From: Lentisphaeria bacterium UBA7640
GTDB lineage: Bacteria > Verrucomicrobiota > Lentisphaeria > Victivallales > Victivallaceae
Direction of reading: 5' to 3'
Assembly: GCA_002483765.1 (NCBI GenBank)
Contig: DLIO01000134.1
Location: 1-24,559, forward strand
Length of the DNA stretch: 24,559 nt
Shown here: positions 14,159 through 21,699 of the stretch, piece by piece
Numbering within the stretch: the first letter of the stretch is position 1
Layout: each line of letters starts with the position of its first letter
Program-made: the position numbers and the translations under genes
The notes under the pieces: generated by a model
Told to the model about the DNA's origin: nothing
Databases searched by the model: none
The model's input: the letters and a program-made list of their open reading frames with translations, nothing else

Positions 14159-14929
14159 TTATACGAATAGCCCTTTGAGCATCGGAGAAAACAGATAGCC
14201 TGCGCCGATAAACGCGAGCAGCGTGATGATGATTAAGCGCATTCGTTCTTGGGATAATTTACGACTAGTGCGATTACTGAGCCAAACTGCGAGAAAAATC
14301 AATGGCAAATAGAGAGCTCCAAGCCCAAGCCCTGCCCACATTTTCCCGCCAAAACCAATCCAGAGCAAAACTAACTGCAATGGCGTCGTCATCAGGGTAA
14401 ATGCCGGCATAATCGCCCGAGTGCATTCCGTCGACCATTTATGTGCGACTACCCACAGTACCAACGGCGGGCCACCAATGTTCGCAGTTCCGCCAAGAAT
14501 ACCCGAAAAAAATGCTGCAGTAAATCCCCATATTGACAAAACTGAATCCACTGGTTCGATTTTGACAAACAAACGCATCGCTACCGTCAGTAAAATTATT
14601 GCGCCAATATATTGCCGAACCGTCTCGCTCGGCAACGTGGTAAGTTGTTTCAAGCAAAAAACGCCAATCACCAGACCGATTGCGCAAAATGGCAACATTC
14701 CCCAAAGCGGTTTCCATTGGATATGTTGACGGCAGTGCTGAACGACCAATAATCGGGTTGTAATTGATCCCGGCAGACTGAGCAGAACTGCGTCTGGCAA
14801 CTGAAAACCAACCAACATCAATAGCGGAACGGCAAGCAGGGAATAAGCGAACCCTGCTACGCCTTGAATAAAACTGCATCCACCAATAATTAATCCAGTC
14901 AGCAGAATCTGTAATAATCCAATATCCAC
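14159..14929 (-). CDS. TauE/SafE (TSUP) family membrane permease
   Basis: 256 residues, about eight hydrophobic segments, with the duplicated TSUP motif: GVAGFAYSLLAVPLLMLVGF near the N-terminus (about 24-43) and FFSGILGGTANIGGPPLVLWVVAHKW in the second half (about 141-166). Members export sulfite, sulfoacetate or other anions, or act in sulfur compound transport; the substrate of this one cannot be read. The start codon is GTG at 14929 with no clear ribosome site, 17 nt after the typA stop, so translation may depend on the upstream gene. The family call is firm. Confidence 0.88.
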   Translation of the reverse strand: MDIGLLQILLTGLIIGGCSFIQGVAGFAYSLLAVPLLMLVGFQLPDAVLLSLPGSITTRLLVVQHCRQHIQWKPLWGMLPFCAIGLVIGVFCLKQLTTLPSETVRQYIGAIILLTVAMRLFVKIEPVDSVLSIWGFTAAFFSGILGGTANIGGPPLVLWVVAHKWSTECTRAIMPAFTLMTTPLQLVLLWIGFGGKMWAGLGLGALYLPLIFLAVWLSNRTSRKLSQERMRLIIITLLAFIGAGYLFSPMLKGLFV

Positions 14930-14945
14930 GATATAGTCAGTGCTT

Positions 14946-16772
14946 TTACTCTAAGTTTGAAACTTTAGTGCTTCTGTTGCGCTTGCGTTCCAACTCTGTC
15001 AAATAGAGTTTTCTGAGGCGCATATTCTGCGGTGTGATTTCTACCAGTTCATCTTTCTCGATATACTCGAGAGCCTGTTCCAGTGAGAGTTTACGTGCCG
15101 GAGCGATCTTCATGTTATGATCAGTCCCAGAAGCACGCATATTGGTCAACTGTTTACCGCGTTGGACATTCACCGTGAGATCACCCTCTTTACTGTTTTC
15201 ACCAAGAATCATCCCTTCATAGCATTCATCATTGGGTTCAATAAAGAAGAAACCACGTTGTTGTAACGCATCAATCGCATAAGCCGCCGCTTTGCCAGTT
15301 CCTGCACTAACTATGCTACCAGCAGTCCGGCGTGGGATTGCGCCACGCATCGGCTCGTAACCAGTATAACGATGTGAGACAATAGCTTCACCTGCGCTTT
15401 GAGTAAGTGCGCGACTACGAAACCCAATCAGGCCACGAGTCGGAATCCTAAACTCAATTAATTGCCGATTGCCGCGCGCCTCCATATTCACCATTTCGCC
15501 CTGGCGTTGTCCAGCTAATTCAATAATTCTGCCAGCGTATTCTTCAGGTACGTCGACTGAAAGTAATTCCATCGGTTCATGTTTCACATCATCGATCTCT
15601 TTGCAAATAACCTGTGGCGGCGCCACCGCCATTTCGTAACCTTCACGACGCATAGTTTCAATTAAAATCGACAAATGAAGCACACCACGTCCACTGACGT
15701 TGAAACTTTCTCCACCGCTACCTTCACCCTCGGAAACGCGCAGAGCAACATCTCTTTCGGCCTCTTTGAGCAGGCGTTCGCGCAGATGGCGACTACTGAC
15801 ATATTTTCCTTCGCGACCGTAAAATGGTGAATCGTTAACGCGGAAAACCATCGACAAAGTCGGCTCATCCATACTAATTGGCGGCATAATTTCTGGTGTT
15901 TCGGCATCAGTGATAGTATCACCAATGTCAATACCCTCGATTCCAACTATTGCGCATAAATCGCCACATGGAACGCTGGTAGCTTCCGAACGGGTCAAAC
16001 CTTCAAAAGTAAACAACTGTTTAATATTAACTGATTTTTTAGTGCCATTGCGTTTAATAATAACCATCGGACGGTTCAAAGCCATGGTGCCACGATGAAC
16101 GCGCCCAATCCCGATTCTGCCAACATAATCCGAATAATCCAAGGTAGTAATCTGCATCTGGACGGGGCCTTCGATCTTTGGAGGTCCGGGAATATATTTA
16201 ACCACCGCATCCATTAGTGGCATGATAGTAGTGCGTGGCTCATTTTCCAAGTCGGTAACAGCCCAACCATCGCGACCACTGGCGTAAAGAACTGGAAAAT
16301 CGAGTTGATCATCATCGGCATTCAGATCGCAAAAAAGATCGAAAACTTTATTCAAAACCTCTTTGGGACGCGCGTCTGGCTTGTCGACTTTATTGACCAG
16401 CACAATTGGTTTAAGTTTGAGGCGAAGTGCTTTGTCCAACACAAAACGGGTTTGTGGCATAGGGCCTTCAGCGGAGTCGACCAATAGAATAACTCCGTCC
16501 GCTAAGTTTAATACGCGTTCCACCTGCCCGCCAAAATCGCTGTGACCAGGCGTGTCAATAACGTTAATCTTAACGCCTTGATATTGGATACTAATATTTT
16601 TCGATAATATGGTGATGCCACGTTCGCGTTCCAAATCGTTGTTATCGAGGAAACGCTCTTGCATTTCCTGGTTTTCGCGGAACATTTCTGCCTGCATGAT
16701 AATTCTGTCGACCAACGTGGTCTTGCCGTGGTCAACGTGAGCAATAATTGCAATATTTCTGATCTGTTTCAT
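14946..16772 (-). CDS. typA: Translational GTPase TypA/BipA
   Basis: 608 residues, the usual size. Ribosome-binding GTPase related to EF-G and LepA, involved in 50S assembly and stress or cold adaptation. GTPase motifs: G1 AHVDHGKT (11-18), switch ERERGITI (48-55), DTPGHSDFGG (73-82), NKVD (127-130) and SGRDGWA. Later domains show GRIGIGRVHRGTM, the EF-G-like ETMRREGYEMAV and the TypA C-terminus with the loop around GGEIPRR-like MRGAIPRRTAGSIVS and EPNDECYEGMILGEN. AAAGG lies 6 nt before the ATG. The leader carries two hairpins (16781-16819). Confidence 0.98.
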   Translation of the reverse strand: MKQIRNIAIIAHVDHGKTTLVDRIIMQAEMFRENQEMQERFLDNNDLERERGITILSKNISIQYQGVKINVIDTPGHSDFGGQVERVLNLADGVILLVDSAEGPMPQTRFVLDKALRLKLKPIVLVNKVDKPDARPKEVLNKVFDLFCDLNADDDQLDFPVLYASGRDGWAVTDLENEPRTTIMPLMDAVVKYIPGPPKIEGPVQMQITTLDYSDYVGRIGIGRVHRGTMALNRPMVIIKRNGTKKSVNIKQLFTFEGLTRSEATSVPCGDLCAIVGIEGIDIGDTITDAETPEIMPPISMDEPTLSMVFRVNDSPFYGREGKYVSSRHLRERLLKEAERDVALRVSEGEGSGGESFNVSGRGVLHLSILIETMRREGYEMAVAPPQVICKEIDDVKHEPMELLSVDVPEEYAGRIIELAGQRQGEMVNMEARGNRQLIEFRIPTRGLIGFRSRALTQSAGEAIVSHRYTGYEPMRGAIPRRTAGSIVSAGTGKAAAYAIDALQQRGFFFIEPNDECYEGMILGENSKEGDLTVNVQRGKQLTNMRASGTDHNMKIAPARKLSLEQALEYIEKDELVEITPQNMRLRKLYLTELERKRNRSTKVSNLE

Positions 16773-16780
16773 AGATGCCT

Positions 16781-16819
16781 TTGAGGCAACACCTCAATGT
16801 TTGAGTTTCGGAAAAACTC
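16781..16819 (-). promoter_or_regulatory. Two tandem hairpins in the typA leader
   Basis: On the minus strand GAGTTT-TTCCG-AAACTC (complement of 16803-16819) is followed after 5 nt by TTGAGG-TGTTG-CCTCAA (complement of 16781-16797). The second ends directly before the AAAGG ribosome site and ATG of typA. The arrangement could affect typA translation or end transcription from the upstream transporter gene. No long T-run follows either. Confidence 0.4.
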
Positions 16820-16916
16820 TTAATATAGTGCCAAATGGAGTAATTTAACAGAGCCACAAAATGTTTTTGTTTACTATTTTGGATGATTTTATTGTGAATA
16901 TAGAAATCAATCTAAG

Positions 16917-18200
16917 TCATTTGGTAACAAAATATCGCAAACAAAGCCAAGCTGTCGCAACAAGCAGGCCGATAAAGACTAATGGGAAACCACCAGCAAG
17001 AAACTTAACGCCGCTCATTTTGTATCTGTTGCGGGTAGCTAAGCGCGCCATGGCGAAATTCGCTGAAGCTCCATAAAGTGAAACGCAGCCACCGAGCATA
17101 ATTCCTAGCATTAATGCCCAGAATAGTGGATGAGTGCCCGAATGAGAAAACTTGGGAGCAAGAAGCTGAAAAAGCGGTAACATCAAAACAGTTAACGCAA
17201 TGTTTTCGATAAATATCGCTAAAAATGCCACACCCCACAATGTCGCCAGAGTCAGCCACATCAAGTTCCCACCAGAATAATCGTAAATATATTCACCGAG
17301 ATTATGAAATAATGCACCAGCCTCAAGCCCTCCAACCAGCAGGCATACGCTACCATAAAACATAATCACACTCCAGTTAATTTTTTGCAGCAATGATTTA
17401 ACCTTAAACCGGCAAATGAACCCAGCAAGCAAAGCTCCAGTCAGCAAAACTACTCCAGCATTTCCACTAATCCATCGCGCACCAAAAACTAGTGTTGCTA
17501 AAGTCAGTAAAATCGGAATTAACGCGCGCTTTAAAGTTTTCGCATCAGTAATGGCTTTTTCCGGCAATGCTTTCATAATATGTTCACGTTTACCAGTAGG
17601 AACAGCAAAAATCTGCCATTTAAATATCCAGATTAGAAAAATCCAAATCGCTCCAATGACTAAAATTAACGGCATAAGATTCCAGAACACTTGCATAAAA
17701 GTTATATTAAAATGAGAACCAATTATAAAGTTAGAAGGGGATCCTATTAACGTGGCACTGCCGCCTAAATTGGCGAAAAATGCCTGCATTGCCAACAATG
17801 GTCTGATTGGTAGGTCTAGAATTTGCGCCAATAAAATAGTTACTGGAATCAGATACACCAAAGTCACAGGATTGCTGAACAACGCTGACGCGCCAGCAGC
17901 GATAAACATCAACGCGGTAACCGTCAATAAACCATTGCCACGTAATTTCTTGGCCGAAGCAATAGCTGCCCACTCAAAAACCCCTGTGTTGGCCAAAATA
18001 TCTCCAATAATCATAATTCCCATCAACATTAAAATCACATTCAGGTTGATAGCAACAATTTGAATCGGGAAATTGGCGACGGCAGCAATCAACATCACCA
18101 CACAAGCTCCGAGCATTGCGACTGGCGTTTTATTGATCAATCCCGTCGAGGAGATCAAAATAAAAATTATAGCGCAGACGATAATAATGATATTATACAC
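16917..18200 (-). CDS. ArsB/NhaD-type ion transporter superfamily permease
   Basis: 427 residues with about eleven to twelve hydrophobic segments, in the ion transporter superfamily that includes NhaD antiporters, ArsB and DASS carriers. First repeat: ILANTGVFEWAA (68-79), ALFSNPVTLVYLIPVT (106-121) and NLGGSATLIGSPSNFIIGS (144-162). Second repeat near the C-terminus: GGCVSLYGASANFAMARLA. Homologues usually have Asp-Asn in the DNVTTV motif; here it is Ser-Asn, so coupling or substrate may differ. The start is GTG 18200 with GGAG about 10 nt upstream. It follows the EIIA-CBS gene after 17 nt, so the two are very likely co-transcribed and the regulator may control this carrier. Substrate unknown. 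Confidence 0.85.
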   Translation of the reverse strand: MYNIIIIVCAIIFILISSTGLINKTPVAMLGACVVMLIAAVANFPIQIVAINLNVILMLMGIMIIGDILANTGVFEWAAIASAKKLRGNGLLTVTALMFIAAGASALFSNPVTLVYLIPVTILLAQILDLPIRPLLAMQAFFANLGGSATLIGSPSNFIIGSHFNITFMQVFWNLMPLILVIGAIWIFLIWIFKWQIFAVPTGKREHIMKALPEKAITDAKTLKRALIPILLTLATLVFGARWISGNAGVVLLTGALLAGFICRFKVKSLLQKINWSVIMFYGSVCLLVGGLEAGALFHNLGEYIYDYSGGNLMWLTLATLWGVAFLAIFIENIALTVLMLPLFQLLAPKFSHSGTHPLFWALMLGIMLGGCVSLYGASANFAMARLATRNRYKMSGVKFLAGGFPLVFIGLLVATAWLCLRYFVTK

Positions 18201-18217
18201 GGTAATATTCTCCGTTT

Positions 18218-19135
18218 TTAAAAATTGATGATTTGTTCAAGCACTGTTCCCTGATCAATCATGCCAACTAATTTATTGCCGTCAAGAACATAAATCATCG
18301 GATAATTTTTGGTTGTCAGCGCGTAAACTATTTCTAATAAAGTGGCAACCGTAGTCATGGCACAAAAATCAGTAGTCATTACATCACCCGCCAGCGCGTT
18401 AGATTTTTCATAAAAGTATTTTTCAAATGGCTCGAATTCGCAAATGAACGAAACACTTTTCAATCGAGTCATAAATTCAGGCATGCCCAACTGAAATAAC
18501 CGCGCACCAGTGATATGTCCGATAATATTACCGTATTCGTCTGCCACCGGCACCGCTGAGAGATGTTTGGATGCCATCAATTGGATAACTTCAAAAATCG
18601 GAGTATTACGACGAACATCTAAAAGTGGCGCATTCATGATATCGCGTGCCATAATTGGAATATCCGAAGACGCGCCGGCGTCGAGTAGAATATTGAAAAT
18701 AGTCCGGCTATCGCGCACTTTAAGGGTGTTTTTTCTTAAATCTTGATTAGAAAAAAGCCGAATTACCTGTGCCATAACCTTCAAAGCCATCGTGGGATTT
18801 TTTTCCGGAGCTAAAATCATACAAACAATATCTACCGGTTCCTGATCTGCGGATTCATAATTGAGCGGTTTTTGGAGGAAAGCCATGCCGACCGCTAAGC
18901 CTTTTAACCCAGAAATGCGCGCATGGGGAAACGCGTAACCATTACCGACTCCGGTGTTATTGGTTTTTTCCCGTTTAATTACCGCGGCTAGAATCTGCTC
19001 TTGCGGTATTCCAGAACGACGTACCACCGATGAAGTTGATAACGAATCAACCATCAGTTCCAACAATTCCCATTTATCAGCCGGTTCGGCTTCAGCAATT
19101 ATTGAATCTACGGAAATAAGAGTTGCCAAATTCAT
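18218..19135 (-). CDS. PTS EIIA (EIIA-Ntr type) domain fused to a CBS pair
   Basis: 305 residues. The EIIA type-2 domain spans about 5-150, with the phosphorylatable His at about 71 in NGYAFPHAR and the family run GLAVGMAFLQKPLNY. A CBS pair follows: MARDIMNAPLLDV..HLSAVPVADEYGNIIGHIT (about 162-215) and AGDVMTTDFCAM..YPMIYVLDGNKLVGMID (about 249-300). Such proteins can sense PTS phosphorylation and adenine nucleotides, and resemble regulatory subunits tied to transporters. Start: the frame is open to a TTG at 19156, but ATG 19135 has GGAG 10 nt upstream and fits the EIIA N-terminus; ATG 19144 is also possible. It is the first gene of a two-gene operon with the permease. Confidence 0.9.
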   Translation of the reverse strand: MNLATLISVDSIIAEAEPADKWELLELMVDSLSTSSVVRRSGIPQEQILAAVIKREKTNNTGVGNGYAFPHARISGLKGLAVGMAFLQKPLNYESADQEPVDIVCMILAPEKNPTMALKVMAQVIRLFSNQDLRKNTLKVRDSRTIFNILLDAGASSDIPIMARDIMNAPLLDVRRNTPIFEVIQLMASKHLSAVPVADEYGNIIGHITGARLFQLGMPEFMTRLKSVSFICEFEPFEKYFYEKSNALAGDVMTTDFCAMTTVATLLEIVYALTTKNYPMIYVLDGNKLVGMIDQGTVLEQIINF

Positions 19136-19163
19136 CTGTTTCATGCTCCAATTCAAGAAAGAT

Positions 19164-19192
19164 AGTATAATTCTTTACAGAAGAAAATTCAA
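19164..19192 (-). promoter_or_regulatory. Sigma70-type promoter of the EIIA-CBS/permease operon
   Basis: On the minus strand TTGAAT (complement of 19187-19192) and TATACT (complement of 19164-19169) are separated by exactly 17 nt. Transcription would start near 19157, just before the proposed ATG at 19135. This supports the shorter start, since the TTG at 19156 would sit at the transcript's 5' end. Confidence 0.6.
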
Positions 19193-19220
19193 GTGCGAAG
19201 GAAATTTTAAGGGCGAAGGA

Positions 19221-19380
19221 GGAATGGGGATCTAACCACAGATAAACACCGATTGCTACAGATGGGCGGGAGAAAGGGGGAGTTTTCTGTCCACGAATTT
19301 CACTAATTAACACTAAATATTTCTTTTTCTTTTTTCTTCTTTCTCCATTCGTGACCATTCGTGACATTCGTGGATAAAAA
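19221..19380 (-). repeat. Composite intergenic repeat, left inverted copy
   Basis: Three blocks are matched in reverse complement and in the same order by 21466-21658: 19221-19243 (TGTGGTTA/ATCCCCATTCC type), 19283-19316 (TTAGTGTTAATTAGTGAAAT type) and 19346-19380 (TATCCACGAATG-CACGAATGG type, about 33 of 35). The spacer 19157-19591 is 435 bp without a gene: a promoter for each flanking operon, this repeat and the tandem array. Confidence 0.65.
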
Positions 19381-19387
19381 TCCCTTC

Positions 19388-19475
19388 CCAATTCTCCAAT
19401 TCTCCAACTCTCCAATTCCCCAACTCTCCAATTCCCCAACTCTCCAATTCCCCAACTCCCCAATTCCCCAACTCC
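19388..19475. repeat. 8-bp tandem repeat CCAAYTCY, 11 units
   Basis: Eleven consecutive 8-bp units, alternating CCAATTCY and CCAACTCY, so a 16-bp higher-order period is visible. The minus strand has four GGGG tracts spaced by 4 nt at 19450-19477, which fits a G-quadruplex motif. A minus-strand open frame across it is an artefact of the repeat. Confidence 0.9.
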
Positions 19476-19543
19476 CCAAATTAGTGGTGACTTCCCTTCC
19501 CCATTCTAGATTTTAAGTTCTTTCCCCATGTTGTGGAAAACAT

Positions 19544-19573
19544 TTGACATGATGTTATATTACAGATTTTAAT
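19544..19573 (+). promoter_or_regulatory. Candidate sigma70 promoter of the 19592 glycosyltransferase
   Basis: TTGACA at 19544-19549 is followed after 18 nt by TTTAAT at 19568-19573. The predicted start near 19580 leaves a very short leader that just includes the AGGAAA ribosome site at 19583-19588. Confidence 0.45.
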
Positions 19574-19591
19574 CATATTCCTAGGAAAGCC

Positions 19592-21376
19592 ATGAAAGAC
19601 GGATCGTACTCAATGTGCGGGTTCAACAACCGAAAAAACTGGGCACTGTTAATTTTAGTGACCGCAATTTCGGCAATACTCAACTTTTACGGTCTGGACA
19701 TCGGATTGCCGTCACAAGAGCGACTAGAACTGGGTTTAGGTGGACAAACTGTTGTTAAGCAAAAACTGCCGGAGCTTCAAAATGCCATTGATTCCAATCT
19801 TGCAGAACAATCTGAGTTTATAGACAAATCCAATCCAGACAATCTGCGTGAACTGGCTAGATTGTCACCTTACTTTGATCAAGTACGCAGTTTCAATCCT
19901 GACGAATTCTATGTGTTCAAAGTATTGACTGGGATGTATCAAAATAAAGATCCGCGTCCGAATTCTTATATCTATGGATCTTTTTTCTTTTATCAGATGG
20001 GCGCACCGTTGGTAGTTGCTAGGCTAACTAATTATATCGATGGCTTTGCTTCGAGCGGGCATTATCTATTACACCCCGAAGAAGTGCGTCCTTTTTACAT
20101 GAGTTCCCGCGCTCTTTGTGCGTTATTTCAAACCCTGTCGGTGTCGGTATTATTTTTAATCGGTTGGCGTATCTCCGGACTATTTATGGCGTGGTTTTCT
20201 GCGAGTTTAATGGCAACATTACCACTGGTAGTTGTTGGCGCAAAATTCATCAAGCCTGACTCGCCTGCATTATTTTGGTCAACACTGGCATTATTCTTTG
20301 CGATACCAATTTTGAAGCGCGCACGCTGGTTTGATTATATCGCATCTGGAGTTTGCGTTGGACTCGCCGCTGCCACTAAATATCCAGCGGTATTCTCGTT
20401 CAGTTATATTATAATGTTCCATTTATTGCGGCGACATGGCGAACTAAACTCTTGGCGCGCGTTGCGTTTCTCTAAAGATGAAGGGTTCTTAGCAGGAGCT
20501 TTTGGTGCGTCAATCGCTACCGGAATCGTGTTTAGCTTGCCGATGTTATTCAATCTTCCGGTATTCATCACATCTTTTGAATACATCATAAATTCTAGTC
20601 GTTCTGGCAATGTTTTCTCTAATTTCATTGACACGGTGTTGAATTACGGTCATGATGCTTTTTTCTTGACTTATGGCATTCCAGCGGCTTTAGCTATCGG
20701 GGCGGGAAAAATCATCGCATTACTGGTCAAACCGCAGAAAATCTGGTGGGGCATGGTGCCCGCGATTGTTTTTTTCTTTTATAGTGCGACGAAAGGGATG
20801 CCGACCTCTGATATGTATACGCTACCTGCGGTCCCAGCACTCTGTTTGTTTGCAGGTTATGCATTAAGTCTACTGAGAAGAAATTCATGGCGCTTCATAA
20901 TCAGTGCGGTTGTTATTATCAGCACCTTCAGCTACAGTTTAGCGTATCTTCAATGTATCAGCCATGAAAACGTTCGCCTAACCGCTGCGCGCTGGATTAA
21001 TCAAAATATTCCGGCAAAATCATCAATCGGTTCGATTTTCTATCCGGTATCCTACCGCACACCGATGGTATCGCCCGAAAGATATCAGTTTGTAAGTCGG
21101 GAGATAAACGGCGATCGTGCATACCATACCGATTATTTTGTTAACAGCTACTTCACGGTTGAAAATCGCCCCTTTTGGCAACGTATCACTGCTGGAGAGA
21201 ACCTAGCACCACCAGCACAATATCATTACCAATTAATTAAGGAATTTGAAGACTTGCCACGAGCATTTTTCGGATTGCTACCGTTGCAACGCAAATACCG
21301 AATCAATTTTTATTTTGAAATTATCCGCCCTAAAATTGCCATTTACCAAAAAGAAAGGGGGGATTTCAACCACTAA
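19592..21376 (+). CDS. PMT/ArnT-like (GT-C) membrane glycosyltransferase
   Basis: 594 residues with about ten hydrophobic segments. One N-terminal span is followed by an unusually long loop (about 36-165) that carries the acidic pair in FNPDEFYVFKVLTGM (Asp 104, Glu 105) and YGSFFFYQMGAPL; a second acid lies in KFIKPDSPALFWS (Asp 223), and AAATKYPAVF follows, as in family 39-like (PMT_2/DUF-type) transferases using polyprenyl-phosphate sugars. A soluble C-terminal region contains ARWINQNIPAKSSIGS. AGGAAA lies 4 nt before ATG 19592. The last residues (GDFNH) and the stop are encoded by a dispersed repeat also found at 5694, so the natural end may have been replaced. Acceptor unknown; downstream GT2 and methyltransferases suggest glycan synthesis. 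Confidence 0.82.
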   Translation: MKDGSYSMCGFNNRKNWALLILVTAISAILNFYGLDIGLPSQERLELGLGGQTVVKQKLPELQNAIDSNLAEQSEFIDKSNPDNLRELARLSPYFDQVRSFNPDEFYVFKVLTGMYQNKDPRPNSYIYGSFFFYQMGAPLVVARLTNYIDGFASSGHYLLHPEEVRPFYMSSRALCALFQTLSVSVLFLIGWRISGLFMAWFSASLMATLPLVVVGAKFIKPDSPALFWSTLALFFAIPILKRARWFDYIASGVCVGLAAATKYPAVFSFSYIIMFHLLRRHGELNSWRALRFSKDEGFLAGAFGASIATGIVFSLPMLFNLPVFITSFEYIINSSRSGNVFSNFIDTVLNYGHDAFFLTYGIPAALAIGAGKIIALLVKPQKIWWGMVPAIVFFFYSATKGMPTSDMYTLPAVPALCLFAGYALSLLRRNSWRFIISAVVIISTFSYSLAYLQCISHENVRLTAARWINQNIPAKSSIGSIFYPVSYRTPMVSPERYQFVSREINGDRAYHTDYFVNSYFTVENRPFWQRITAGENLAPPAQYHYQLIKEFEDLPRAFFGLLPLQRKYRINFYFEIIRPKIAIYQKERGDFNH

Positions 21377-21390
21377 TGGACACTAATAAA
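21353..21390 (+). repeat. Dispersed repeat, copy B, overlapping the glycosyltransferase 3' end
   Basis: Matches 5694-5731 (GAAAGGG..ATTTCAACCACTAATGGACACTAATAA). It supplies the final codons and the TAA of the upstream gene. It is the first part of the 323-bp spacer 21377-21699, which contains only repeats and a leader. Confidence 0.6.
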
Positions 21391-21465
21391 CACTAATTAA
21401 AAACTGGGAAATTAGGAGAGGAATAACCACGAAAAATATAGAAAAGTACAGAAGAAACCAGAGAG

Positions 21466-21658
21466 GTTTTTATCCACGAATGACACGAATGGTCGCGAAT
21501 GGGGGAATGGGAAAAGTGCAAAGTTTGAAAGGTGAAAATGGGAGTTAAAGCTTAATCCCGCCTCTTTAAACCTTTAAACTTATTAGTGTTAATTAGTGAA
21601 ATTCGTGGACGAAAAACTCCTCTTTTTCCCCTCCTATCTGTGGTTAAATCCCCATTCC
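21466..21658 (+). repeat. Composite intergenic repeat, right inverted copy
   Basis: Inverted and collinear with 19221-19380: blocks 21466-21500, 21582-21615 and 21636-21658. Spacers between blocks differ in length and sequence. Together the two copies flank the tandem repeat, promoter and glycosyltransferase gene. Confidence 0.65.
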
Positions 21659-21699
21659 CAGCTTAAAACTTTAAACTTTAAAAATAGAGATAATAAATC

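Noticed and set aside
14439..14879. 146-residue minus-strand open frame inside the TauE/SafE gene
   Set aside because: It is a shadow frame of a clear family member, with no motif and no ribosome site.
19092..19463. Open frame on the minus strand with GELGNWRVGELESW-type repeats
   Set aside because: It is a translation of the 8-bp tandem repeat and the spacer repeats, has no ribosome site and overlaps the EIIA-CBS gene.
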